This document shows, piece after piece, positions 12,847-24,300 of a stretch of 64,000 nucleotides of DNA. The stretch comes from Harmonia axyridis (taxonomy: Eukaryota > Arthropoda > Insecta > Coleoptera > Coccinellidae). Under the pieces are notes generated by a model. The model was not told the origin of the DNA and did no database searches. It was given only the letters and a program-made list of their open reading frames with translations. Location of the stretch: contig NC_059501.1 in the NCBI RefSeq assembly GCF_914767665.1, positions 1,428,501-1,492,500 of the forward strand, read 5' to 3'. Numbering within the stretch: the first letter of the stretch is position 1; every line of letters begins with the position of its first letter. The position numbers and the translations under genes were made by a program.

Positions 12847-13975
12847 TTGTAGTCTATTATTTACTTAATTCCAGAAGAATAATGCATTTTAGTAATTAGT
12901 AACTATCCAATTCTAATTAACTGAAAAAAACTTTCATTAAACTATCCACTTAAGTCAAGAATATTTTCTTTTTAATAAAATAAACCATATGTAAACAATT
13001 ATCTAATTGCATCACGAAGTAGATTGAAAGTTGAACTTATTACTATAATATAAAATTCAGGGTAGAAATATATTGTTGGAACATCCCTCATCAAGGTCAA
13101 AGTGAACCCCTATTTTTATTTAAGGGCTGGATGATATATATAGAGAATTTTTACCTGAAAAAAGGTGGTAGCAGATGCCATAACACTTCCTGGAACTCCA
13201 GACCCCTAATTCTGTTCTAAACATAACGTGTCCTTGGAATTTGAAAGGGCTGGTTGAAAAAAATGTATGTGAAACGAGGAAGATGAGTATTTGCACTAAC
13301 GAACTATAGAAATATTTACTAGGAGCAAATTCCGAATGCCTCCAGTATTTTTTCAGAAATAGAACCTAATCAAAAACTTTGAAAATAACTTTGCTTGTTC
13401 TGATCTTATTAATTCTTAAAAAAATTTTCCAAAGATAGTAGAAAGTAGTATATACCAAAAAATATCTCAAATTCCAGACATCTATTATATAATTTATACC
13501 AATTTATTTCATTGGTTTCGAAATAAGAAGCAAATAATCCATTCATAAAAATATTTTTGAAACTGAATTTAAAAAATCAAGTGCTGCGCTTATCATGGAT
13601 TCTATTTTGAATCTTTTTGAGAAAAAAAGTAGACTGGAGGGCATATATGATAGCTTTTCATTAAAATTTATCGAGAAATTATTCATTCAAAATAACTTAC
13701 TTCCGATTCTAATAAAACAAACTAACAAGGCCTAAATGAAAACCTTGAATTTAACACAAGAGTGGATTTTGAAGATGTTGATCTCCAAATCGAAAAGATT
13801 TCCAACAGAACTATTCTTTTTTCAACATTTTGATAATAGACATGCAATTTTTGTATATTTTCAACGTTTCGGAATTTATTTACAATAAGATGATAACTCT
13901 CCTAGGAGTGCAATATTTCGAAATTTTTAATAACTTTGAAAATATTGAAGTCGTTCAATAAATATATTCTACTTT
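12847..13975. other. Intergenic DNA, no feature seen
   Basis: AT-rich sequence with no credible exon or recognised repeat. It ends where a dispersed repeat begins with TACAGGGTGT. Confidence 0.45.
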
Positions 13976-14540
13976 ACAGGGTGTTCCCCAATCTGAGACA
14001 TAAAGGAAATGAGATTGCTTGGATAATTTTAAGAAAATAAAGTCCTATAGACATGGCCTTGCAACGCTTTGATTTTGAGATACAGGGAGTTTCTTGTACT
14101 TCTACTTTTTTGTGATGATTATACCAGTTCGTCTTTTTTACTCTTTGCTACAGATTGGGTGAAGTACCAAAACTTATGATAAATTTATTCATCGCAGCTC
14201 ACTAACTGGATCTTTTTAATAATTAGGATTTTTCAGGGGATAACTAAAGAATTGTTTGAAATTTGTTTCTAGAAATCGGTAGCAGATACCACAAAACTAC
14301 AAGAACCCAAAAAGTGTAATAGTGAATCAAAATTACTTTCCACCTTTTTCTAAACTACCAGTGGTCCACCAAACAGAAGTTGTGAAGGAAAGAAGCATGC
14401 ACTGTTCCAAAAAAAAATACTCTCTGTAGATTTGCATATCACATGATGAAAACTTTGAAATATCTAAACTTCAACACTCAGTATCAGAAAGCAAAGCGTT
14501 TGCGGGCCCATATTTATAGGACTTTTTTCCTTGAACTAAA
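13976..14540 (+). repeat. Dispersed ~0.5 kb repeat, copy 1
   Basis: This shares long blocks in the same order with 22120-22690 and more weakly with 32735-33215: TTTTTTGTGA.GATTATACCAG, CGGTAGCAGATACCACAAAAC and CTA.CAGTGGTCCAC. It begins near TACAGGGTGT. No coding capacity is visible, so it is a non-autonomous element. Confidence 0.65.
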
Positions 14541-15078
14541 GAATCTGTAATTTTCGTTTGTACCTCCAATATCTGCCAACTACTAGATGTAGATTCTATT
14601 TATTTAAATTGAATTTGAGCAAATCACTATACCCTGATGATCAATCAATAAAATAAATCATCTGAATAGAAGACATAATCTTATTAACTTTTTTCCGAAT
14701 AACTTCTGGAATATCACATGAATTGTTCAAATTTATTTCGTTTATGAACAACCCCCTTGATAGAGCTCTAGGTGCTGCTGGGTTTGGTGGATATAGATTT
14801 GTTGCACGTTACAATTTTTCAATAAAAGCGTTTTTTTTTTAAGTGTTTCATTAGTTTGTAAGTTTTTTTGGTTTAGGTTTTATTTCTACTTGTTTATTTC
14901 ATCAAAGAATTTGGTCAATTTTTATTCTATACTTTATAATATTTGTGAAATGGCAAGTCCGTTTATGGTTAAATAAATAAATAAAATCTTACAATTCAGG
15001 CACAATACAACTCTTTTGGGAGTTGGGTAGGTACAACACTTCATTTTGGAAATTTGTTGTTCATTGAATGAATTCATT

Positions 15079-16428
15079 ATACAGGGTGATTCACCGGGAT
15101 GGCCTATTAGACGTTTATGGAAAACTAATCATAATTTTAAGCTGAAAATTTGCATATTGAGGTTTGAGACAATGATCTTTTTCCCTAAAATATTTTCAGA
15201 TCTCTACAACTTCCGGTTATACCGGAAACAGACTACTACTTCCTTATTTCAAATGGCACACCCAGTTTATTATTGCATCATTAGATAGCTTTTTTGATGG
15301 CAATTTCGGCAATATGCCATACCTTGGGAAAATCTCAACGGCTCATGAGTTATTGGGATTCTTATGAAAAAAATGGTGACGATGAGGACTCACATTTTTT
15401 TTAATATTACCGCAAAAAGAGCTTTTTCCAAATTTTTTTTTCCTTTTTCGATTCCGCAAATGCGTAATATTATAAGACTGTATGCGGTTTGGGTCAAAAA
15501 TGTACAGGGTGTTTATATAAGGATCATGAACTTGGACAACTCAAATTCATCAAAACTCAAGATTTTCAAATTAGAACCCATATTTTTTATTATGTTAGTC
15601 GATACTACGTCCAAAAATAGTGGGGGTTTCACCTAAGCAAACTCTATATCTAAAATGAATACTTCGAGAGTTATCGAGGAAGAACTTTAAATGAGGAAAA
15701 ACCGCTATTTATAACTGTGTGAAGTAGCTTGCGATTTTCGAAAAACACAGAAAGAAAATAAAATTCGTTGTTTTCATAACTAAATTTGACATATCAAGAA
15801 TTGTAATGAATAATTCGTAATTGAAAATTGTATTGGTTTATGGATTTCTCAACAATCCCAACGAAAAATTAATTAAAATTCATGAAATGTAAAATTTAGT
15901 TATCCAAACATCGCATTTTGGTTTCTTTCTGTGTTTTCCGGAAGTAACAGACAGTTATTAACACAGTTATAAATAGCGGTTTTTCCTCATTTGAAGTTCT
16001 TCCCCGATAACTCTTGAAGTATTCATTTTAGGTATAGGGTTTGCTTAAGTAACCCCCACTATTTTTGTACGTAGAATCGACTGTAAATTTTCTGCTGAAA
16101 TATTAAAAAAAATGTGAGTCCTCATCGCCATCTTTTTTTTTCATAAGAATCCCAATAACTCATGAACCGTTGAGTTTTTTCCAAGGTATGGCATATTGCC
16201 GAAATTGACATAAAAAAGCATCTAATGATGCAATAATATACTGGGTGTGCCATTCGAAATAAGGAAGAAGTAGTCTGTTTCCAGTATAATCGGAAGTTGT
16301 AGAGATTTGAAAATATTTTAGGGAGAAAGATCATTGTCACAAACCCCAACATGCACATTTTCAGCACAAAATTATGGTTAGTTTTCCATAAACGTCTAAT
16401 AGGCCATCCTGGTGAATCACTCAGTATT
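15079..16428. repeat. 1.35-kb fold-back element with nested inverted repeats
   Basis: The outer arms (about 15079-15410 and 16100-16428) are inverted copies starting at ATACAGGGTGATTCACC and including GGCCTATTAGACGTTTATGG. An inner pair (about 15600-15780 and 15905-16085) repeats an AAATAGTGGGGGTTTC block and a TATAAATAGCGGTTTTTCCT block. The arms differ by point changes, so the insertion is not very recent. The outer arm is related to the module in the array at 1-2870. The short frames over the arms are not evidence of a protein. Confidence 0.75.
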
Positions 16429-16739
16429 CTATAACTGCTTTCTACTAATCTCTTAGTTGTGGATTCTATTTATCTGAATTCAATGAATTTTTTTCTGAAT
16501 TATTTCAAGAATATAAACTCTTTTTACATGAATTGTTTGAAATAAAATTTGGAACGTTCTTCAACAACTGAATTTAATAATTCCTTTAATAGGGAATTTT
16601 GGAAATTCATGTTTATTTTTGATATTATGTTTTGAATTGTATTTTTTTTTATTATGTATAATGCAAAATGGCTTGTCCGTATAAATAAATAAATATACGA
16701 AATTAACAGCCAAAAAAAGTCAAAGCTCAATAAGAAATA

Positions 16740-17580
16740 TCAAGCCAACAATTCTGAACCAAAGCGTTTTAAAACGTTCAGCGTCGATACCAACATGCGT
16801 GAATGTTTACAACACCAGTCGACCTTCCAGAATATTCCACCGCATTCTACGCATCACGATAGAGGTCCAAAAACAAAAAGTCAAAACCCACATCATACGT
16901 TCTACCTGAAACATAGAGAAACGACCCTAGACCAAACCGCCAGCCAGACAAAGTTGGCCGATGCATTTTAATCCAAACAAAACACACACACGAGTCATCT
17001 GCTCTCTCTCCCCCCGTGCCTCCCCTGACACGCACAAAAGAGGGGGATAACTTTATTTGGGAACGTGAGACCCAAAAATCCATTTCCAAGAAATGATTAT
17101 CATACCAAACCAACGCCCTACAGCAAGGGCCTTTAATTGTATAGACAGAGATGGCCAAACGCGGCCCTTTTTGGCGTTTGCCATTGGCCGGATCGAAATA
17201 GACAAACGCTGGTTCTATTTCGGTCTAGAAAAGGAAACCACCATCACGTCGTGGGATAGAGATTTAGGACTTCCTGTCAGCTAGACTTCCAAGAAGCGAA
17301 GCGGGAAAAGCTACTAGGCTGATTGAAGAAACCGTTTTTGTGTTCGTTCCGATGACCAAACTGCTTAATATGAGGGTAGGTTCGTTCGCTAGACGAAATA
17401 GACCAAGATCCTAGAGAATCGACAGGATGTGTCGTTCGAACCAGCTAGTTGCCGAGGTACCAGCTGTTGATGGCGCATAAAAACATTGGCCGCTTCTCTA
17501 GAATTTTCATAGCTAATGTGTAGAATGGTCCAATCTGAAAAATGGATGTGACATTTTGCAGAAACTGACAAACGCATTTT
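16740..17580. other. CpG-richer stretch without recognisable coding sequence
   Basis: Base composition rises well above the flanks. The stretch contains several moderately long frames on both strands (minus 16847-17158, plus 17093-17284), none of which resembles a known protein. It could be a promoter, a non-coding first exon or an old insertion. A distal promoter for the minus-strand CASK gene is one possibility but nothing in the sequence shows it. Confidence 0.35.
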
Positions 17581-17619
17581 TGGATTGCAAGAAAAGAATT
17601 ATCGACTTTGTAACAAGAT

Positions 17620-17984
17620 CAAATGAATAATGTATTGGGTATAAAGTCACTTAACGATCCTATTAAGTTCTTTATTAAATTTAGCCTAGCTGTCGGTCAT
17701 TTACATGGCCATCTTCAGGGCAGATGAAAAAAATATTTGTGTATATAAGAGGAATCACAATGAAAAATTAGGCAGAAACATAACAATGAGGTGACTCTCA
17801 TTGTTATGTTTCTGCCTAATTTTTCATTGTTAGGTTCAGATTTTTTATATATTCTTTCGTAATGTAAAAAATTGTTTCCAGTGCCCTGAAGATGGCCATG
17901 TAAATGACCGAAAGCTAGCCTAAATTTAATAAAGAACTTAATGAGATCGTTAAGTGACTTTATACCCAATACATTATTCATTTG
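17620..17984. repeat. 365-bp palindromic (snap-back) element
   Basis: AAATGAATAATGTATTGGGT at the left end is mirrored by the inverse at 17965-17984, and complementarity continues almost to the centre near 17802. Both arms contain CATTTACATGGCCATCTTCA or its complement, and the innermost ~32 bp (AATGAAAAATTAGGCAGAAA and on) are perfectly inverted across a 5-bp spacer. Short unmatched stretches lie mid-arm. It is probably a fold-back MITE or head-to-head insertion. Confidence 0.75.
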
Positions 17985-19985
17985 CATTTTTGGATTTTTC
18001 CATTTTCGTCGAATCGTCATAACTTCTACATACTAAAACTAGATGCTATCGCTGTGAAATAAAAACCAAGTTAAAGTGAATTTTTTTTGTGATATGATCA
18101 AAGTAGGACTGATACGATTTAAAATGGATATAATGGACACCCTGTGTATTATTTTTTGACATTTCTTATATCATTTATGTTCAGTAGGTTATGTCATTTA
18201 TTCATGAAAAGTTATACGCTTCAGCAACGTTTAAAAATTGTTTTATCAAAATCGGTGCTTATTCGTGAAAACTTAGATATATTTAAGAAGAATTCAGAGA
18301 CAACATTATTGAGTCAAACGACTATCCCTACGTCGTATTATTGTAGACAAATTGCTGTACTTCCGGATATCCCATCATTAAACATTCAATTTGAAGCACC
18401 ATGTACAGGCTGAACTTATTTCGAATATTTGATTGCAACTCCTAAATTATAAGATATAAAGTGATATATTTGTCAAGAAATAGAAATAGTTAAAAACTTG
18501 TCGCTAACCAATATCTACACTATTTCTATCAAACATATTTAAGACACTGTCTTCATTGCTTTGTAGTGACGCTTAAATTCATTTTTCTCCGCAATTGAAA
18601 TCTCTGCAAAAGTTTTAATAGCGCCACTAGGAAGCACTGATTCTCTATATCTTATTATTTTTTTTTAGCAAATTTGTCCAAGAAGTAATTTCAACTAAAC
18701 GATTCAAATGTAACGGAATTTTTTCTTTACAATAATTACATACAGTTAGAAATCCAAGATGCATATATCTTTAGATTTACTGGAATTGAACACAAAAATA
18801 ATGAACAATACGAATAGTGAGTCAATTAACTATAGAAGGTCATCCGTAAGTTTTTAAACCCCTGAAATCAGCGCTAATTTCGATTGAACAGTTTCTAAAT
18901 GTTCTAAATAGCATATCCTACTAAACAGAAACGACATGAGAAATGTCAAAAAATAATAAAGTACTGTCATTACAGCCCTTCTAAATTGTATCATTGATAT
19001 TAGAAAACCAATCAGTTATATTACTTATTACGACTTTTTTCGTTGATATTAAAAAACTAGCACCTGGAGACAAAACCTTAGATCCACATTTCCATGTAAA
19101 TTCGTTACTGTTCCGTTACAGCTGTTGGACAAAAAACATTAACATTTCGATCCTAAATTCCTTGAACAGAAAAATCTTATGATGAAATGTTCAAATGTTA
19201 CAGTCAAAAACTCAAATATCTACATAAAACAATGAGTATATTCTAAAATAACATGTTCATTAAATTATCTAAAGTGTGCTAAAGGACACTTGACCTTTGA
19301 TTGTCAAACACTATGTATGCACTTGAATTACTGAAAAATATTTCCTCCCTTAACGGCTCTACTAGCTAGAAAAATCTTTTCAGCTGTATTTCCTTGATCG
19401 AAACCAGAACAGAAAATGATAAAAAATTGTTTTGATAGTAATTATAGAACATGCCTATTAAAATAGTGAAAACATCGTAATAACATTTAAAATTTTGTAT
19501 CCAATTATTTTTTTCATCATTTACTGACAAGAAACAAACAAATAAAATTTTCTTAAATTTGCAATGAATCAATTATTCGAATATAACGATTTTAATTCAA
19601 TATACAAATTTTCGCATTAAAAATTATCATTCAAAAGTAACCTCTGGAGAAATGGATACATAAACTTATTTCGCAAATTTTAAAACTATATAGTTTTATG
19701 AAAAAATGAGATTAAGATACAATATCAACCCTAATTTCATCAAGGCAACCAATACAACTACAAATATATCAATAATAAAAAAGATTACATTCATTAAATA
19801 ATTGTTGTTGTTCAACACCAGTTTTGTTACCAAAAGTGGCAAAGCACACAGTAACAAAACTTTCAATTCCCTCAACTTACATTAACTGTGAGAGCTCTCA
19901 CAGAAAGCTAAAAGAATCTCATTAAGAACCATATAAGATAATTAAATAAATTTTGTCGAGATTTCCGTCGACATGTCATCCGATG
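17985..19985. other. Intergenic DNA with transposon debris
   Basis: About 18130-18420 contains a plus-strand frame with YTLQQRLKIV, reminiscent of the N-terminal helix-turn-helix of Tc1/mariner-type transposases, preceded by ACACCCTGTGTATTA. About 18860-18990 resembles the debris at 4.2 and 4.9 kb. The 18-bp palindrome CTGTGAGAGCTCTCACAG (19886-19903) and a 10-bp-stem hairpin (19821-19860) lie just past the microRNA cluster. No gene is recognised. Confidence 0.4.
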
Positions 19986-19996
19986 CAAATCTGACA

Positions 19997-20066
19997 GCAC
20001 GACTCGTCAAAATGGCTGTGATACCTGCAAAAAACCCGGCACCACAACCATAAGACGAGTCAAGCC
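19997..20066 (-). ncRNA. mir-13b: microRNA hairpin mir-13b
   Basis: The 3p arm on the minus strand at 20002-20023 begins TATCACAGCC, the miR-2/13 family seed region, and continues ATTTTGACGAGT, matching insect miR-13b over its whole length as I remember it. The 5p arm at about 20041-20060 pairs with it across a loop of about 17 nt. It is the last hairpin of the cluster in the direction of transcription. Confidence 0.93.
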
Positions 20067-20104
20067 GTCAGCCAAAACCCCCAAAAGAAGACGACCACCG
20101 GATT

Positions 20105-20172
20105 CTTCGAATTCATCAAAATGGCTGTGATACAAATCCAACACTGTGTCACTACCATTTCGACGAGTCCAA
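20105..20172 (-). ncRNA. mir-13a: microRNA hairpin mir-13a-like
   Basis: The mature 3p product at 20111-20132 begins TATCACAGCCATTTTGATGA, the miR-13a sequence. The 5p arm at 20146-20167 (GTGTCACTACCATTT plus the next seven bases) folds back onto it with about a 13-nt loop and typical mismatches near the centre. It lies about 110 bp from mir-13b, consistent with a polycistronic primary transcript. Confidence 0.92.
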
Positions 20173-20249
20173 AGTCCCGCTAAACCACCTACAACCCTCC
20201 TCTCCCCCCTACTCCTGCACATGCCGATCTGCCGTTGTCTTTTGGTATA

Positions 20250-20316
20250 TCCATCTCATCAAAGCTGGCTGTGATACTGGTAAAACACGGTTTCACTACC
20301 ATTTTGATGACTTGAA
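20250..20316 (-). ncRNA. mir-2: microRNA hairpin mir-2 (copy 1, miR-2a type)
   Basis: The mature 3p arm at 20255-20276 reads TATCACAGCCAGCTTTGATG and then AG, the miR-2a sequence. The 5p arm at 20289-20311 pairs with it and has the CATCAAAATGGTAGTGA form also seen in the neighbouring mir-13a hairpin, so the hairpins are duplicates of one another. Confidence 0.93.
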
Positions 20317-20383
20317 GATTCCCAATTTGAGATGAGTCGACGACTAGGGTGGTAAAGCTGGCTAGGATGCGATCGGGCATATC

Positions 20384-20447
20384 TCTGCTTATCAAAGCTG
20401 GCTGTGATAACATGGAAGAGCTAAGACATCCAACTCTGATAATCAAA
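20384..20447 (-). ncRNA. mir-2: microRNA hairpin mir-2 (copy 2, variant 3' end)
   Basis: The mature 3p arm at 20387-20409 begins TATCACAGCCAGCTTTGATA and then AGC, so it has the family seed but differs from copy 1 near the 3' end. The 5p arm at 20422-20444 pairs with several G-U wobbles across a loop of about 12 nt. Confidence 0.9.
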
Positions 20448-20518
20448 GTATGCCAACTATATCTGGTGTGTTGTTATCAGCTGTCTTCCGGGGTGCTGCA
20501 GCCGAAGACGAGGCAAAC

Positions 20519-20585
20519 GCTATATGAAAGACAAGGTAGTGAGAGGAACCTGAAGCATCTCACTACCTATGTCTTTCACAAAGAA
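20519..20585 (-). ncRNA. mir-71: microRNA hairpin mir-71
   Basis: The 5p arm at 20556-20578 on the minus strand reads TGAAAGACATAGGTAGTGAG and then ATG, one base from the usual miR-71 (A for G at position 11), with the seed unchanged. The 3p arm at 20525-20546 carries TCTCACTACCTTGTCTTTCA, the conserved star strand. The loop is about 9 nt. miR-71 at the 5' end of a miR-2 family cluster is the ancestral invertebrate arrangement. Confidence 0.95.
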
Positions 20586-21321
20586 TGTGCTGTAGGCTGA
20601 AACTGTGGAAACATAATGAAACACAGAAAACAAACACTTTTATCGGGTACAGTCAAACACCAACTTCTTCAACAGAATATATTTATACAGATTTATAAAA
20701 CTTTCGACAACAATATAATAAAAATAATAAAGCAATATATTAGGGGAAGCTATCTCCACAACAGATATTTACAATTTGAGAAATAAATCGCTGTATAAAA
20801 ATATATAAATATTCACGTGTAAATTATAATATTATCACCCATTCTCGGAACGAAAATTTTTCTCTCGGGAATGTTTAAAAACGCTTTTCTAAAACCCACG
20901 ATTATTCTTTGGGACCGAAAGCCTAGTCTGTGCACAACCAAATTTTGCTGCCACAGCAAAAATGCACCTTCTTCAATATACAAAAAAAATTTAGACTCTT
21001 TCAGGAAATGTTATATCGTTCGAAATCCCGAATAAAAAAAAAACATTTAAAGGTGCTTTCCAACCTTCACGAGCCCGACTTTCTCCGACCTAACCTAACA
21101 TAACCTCTAAACCGAAATACGCAACCCAGACAATCGCCGTTTCCTCTACACTAGACGACACAAAAGAGGGATAAAACGCGCAGAGAACGAACCTACCCCC
21201 CTAGGGGCGTTCGGCTAAAGGTCGGTACCGCCTAAAGGGTCTGAAAACGAAGTGCGCGTCTAAAGGCCCGCACACCCTACGAGATCTGCGCGAAGATGGG
21301 GGGTCTAAAGGTCCGCGCCCC
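20586..21321 (-). other. RNFT 3' flank / probable 3' UTR leading to microRNA cluster
   Basis: This 0.7-kb stretch lies between the RNFT stop codon and the mir-71 hairpin. I find no canonical AATAAA on the minus strand here, so RNFT transcripts may read into the microRNAs. The half next to RNFT is unusually GC-rich. No open frame is convincing. Confidence 0.4.
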
Positions 21322-21345
21322 CTAAAAGATCTGCACGAAGAAAGA
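21258..21345 (-). repeat. Two-copy ~45-bp tandem duplication across the RNFT stop codon
   Basis: The block from about 21303 to 21345 (TAAAGGTCCGCG..., AGATCTGCACGAAGA) is repeated at about 21258-21297 (TAAAGGCCCGCA..., AGATCTGCGCGAAGA). The first copy includes the last codons and the TAG stop, and the second lies in the 3' UTR. Weaker CCTTTAG echoes continue to about 21215. Confidence 0.65.
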
Positions 21346-24300
21346 CGTGGATCCGTCGCGCCATGAAGGGTCGTCCACGATCTTCGCCCTGCAGAGGGGG
21401 CACGTCTGCTCCCTATCGAACCAGGTGGTGACGCAGTTCTCGCAGAAGATGTGCCTGCATTCCAGCAGCACCGGAGAGTCGTACTCGTCGTGGCAGATCG
21501 GGCAGTTTTCGCCGGCCGTCTGGATCTGTTCCTTGGTGGGCGCCGAACCAACCGTCTGCAAGATTTAAGTTATTGACAATTGATGGCGCGGGATTCACAG
21601 AGCCAATGAAAGAACCGTTATATAAGGTGGAATGAAATGGACGCCACACCTGTTAGGGGAGTGAGGGGATGATTGGGGTGTTGTAGACTGAATGACAAAA
21701 AAAAATAACATATATTACAGATGGACGATGACTCGACCTTTGGCGCCTAAGCTGTTAATGAGACGGTATTGTATAACGGACATTTCCAGCGGTTTTGGAA
21801 AATTACAAAATTCAACCAATAATATTAGAGGAAGTCGGTGACGTCACGGTCACGAGGATTACATTGGACAAAATCTAACCAGATACCGGATGTGTACGTT
21901 TATTTAGAATATTTCTGTATCTTACTCTATACAAGTTGATAAACATAACAAAATTCGTCCTGTTCTGGTTACAGATCGAGATATATTTAAGTGTTCGGAT
22001 AAAATATTGATTCTGACAAATGGCATAAAAGATCTGAATGTTAAAGGCCTTAACAGTGACTTCCTTTTGATGATATTCGAAATTAATAAGTATTATTTGT
22101 AAGATTGAAAGTAAAAATCAGATTAATGGTAAGAAAAAAAGTCCTATAAACATGGAATCACAAACGCGCTGTTTTCGAGTTACAGGGTGTTTCTTGAAGT
22201 CCTACTTTTTTGTGACGATTATACCAGTTGTTCGAATCTTCATGAATCATTGCTAAAGATCCGGAAAACAAGCAACGAAACTAATAATCAATTTATTAAT
22301 CACAGCTTACTACCGGGATATTTATGATAATTTGGATTTTCCTGAGGATTTCGAGAGAATTATCTGATTTTTTTTCTCTGAATCGGTAGCAGATACCACA
22401 AAACAACAAGAAACCAAAAAGTTTAGTAGTAGATCAAAGTTTCTTATCGTGTTTTCTTAACTATCAGTGGTCCACTACAACAAAAGTAGTAGAAAAAAGT
22501 GCGGTCCACAAAAATTTCACACTGTAGAACGGTAGTCGGAATTGGCATATAACGATAAAATCTAAATTGGAATGTATATGCTAAATTTCAGTTAAATACC
22601 TTATAAAATGCAAAGGATAAAAGAAAACTTGAAAAAAAAAAAATTAAACTTCAACATCCCGTATCCCGAGAAAAGAGAGTTTAAGGGCCCATGTTTATAG
22701 ATCTTTTTCTTCAATTTTGGAACATCCTGTATACATCTATCGATACAATTGTTTTGATATAATGAAAAAAATCATGATGTTCAGGTTCAATTTTTGTAGG
22801 TTTTTAAATTTATTCAATAGGAAAGAAGAATTGAATGAAATTATTGTATTTATAGCTTCTCAAAAAAAAAATCCTGTATATTCTTTCATGGGAAATACTA
22901 TTAGTCAGTTTCTTCGACTAAAATTTTGTATTGAATAAAAAAAAGTCCGAATTTTCGATCTCAGAGTGATATTAATAGAACAATCATTCTCAATGTTTCT
23001 TTAGTGAAATTTTTAATGGAACACAACTTAAATTTTTGACCTAACAAGACAAATACCAAATCTGACAACCTTTCACTAAAAACGTTCAACTCTAAATAAA
23101 TTATTATATTCTCTTCAAAAATGCCACTAACGAAAAATTATAAATAACAGTAGATATCAAAATTTTTTGTCCAATGTAAAAGATGACTAGACGACGTATT
23201 CTAATGTACTGCACTGGAAATGCCTTTTTATAATTAGTGTTTATGATACAATAAATGATAAAGCAATGATATCTTAATTTTTACAATGTCAACTAATGGA
23301 AGCAGCTTTTTCTACATGTTTTAGTTTGTTTCGAGTTTTTCAATCTTCAACTAATCAACATTTAATCACTAGTTATCTAAATTTTGAAATGTAGATTTAC
23401 CGACAATCACAACCAATAAAATTGTTGTAAATTTAGAAAAACCCAATATAAACGAATCAAAAGTACTTATCAATAAAATCAGCTCGATTATAGAAACAAT
23501 CAACTGAAAAACAAAAGTGAGCGAACTCTGTAATCAAACAAATTTTTCGAACTTTTCAGAATGCAACCAATTCGATAGCCACTTGAACAAATAACTAACG
23601 TGATATTTTATCATATCGTCGATGATATGACTGGGAGACAAACAAAAACATATTTATTACAGAATTTAAACGTATTGGAATACCATCAATATGGATAATA
23701 CAGGTTTTTGAATTTTGAAACTGTAGAAAAAAATTTAGGTGTTTTATGGCTGCGTTTATTTTCCAAAACAATTTTTTTCATTGATGTTATTGATGATTTT
23801 AAGTATATTCTCATCAATTTAAAATTCAGTAATTCGACCTACTCACAATCGAAAAAATCCATATTACTCAATTTTCATCGAGAAAAACATGAAACCGAGA
23901 AATATAAACTTTATTCTTAGAAAAATTAGAATAAAATCATTGAATTTTCCGAAAATCCGGATACAAAAACTAAAAACCATAGTTACACCACTCAAATAAA
24001 GCCAAAACAAGCCATCAACGATATAAATCCTTATAGAATCAAATGTTTACACAAACCAAAAATGAAACTTAAAACAAACAGTCCAACGTCCACTCAGACA
24101 TAAAAAGTTCAACGAAATTTAGTAACTATCTGAAGATTTCAGAGTGAATTATACTCTTCCCCCAAATCTAACGTAATAAATCGGAAGGGGCGGCCATTTT
24201 GTGACACTCGTGACTGCTAAGGACGCTACGATCTTCCAAAGGAACGCTTTCGAGTTTCCTCCCAATTTTTCAGCGAAAATTCTAAAGAAATGAGAAAAAA

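Noticed and set aside
19821..19860. Extra microRNA hairpin (GTTTTGTTAC...GTAACAAAAC)
   Set aside because: Only 10 bp of perfect stem with a 20-nt loop. It is too short for a precursor and has no family seed.
21201..21551. 116-codon Arg-rich minus-strand frame overlapping the RNFT RING exon
   Set aside because: It is an alternative-frame shadow of the RING exon and its GC-rich 3' flank; the RNFT frame has the complete C3HC4 pattern.
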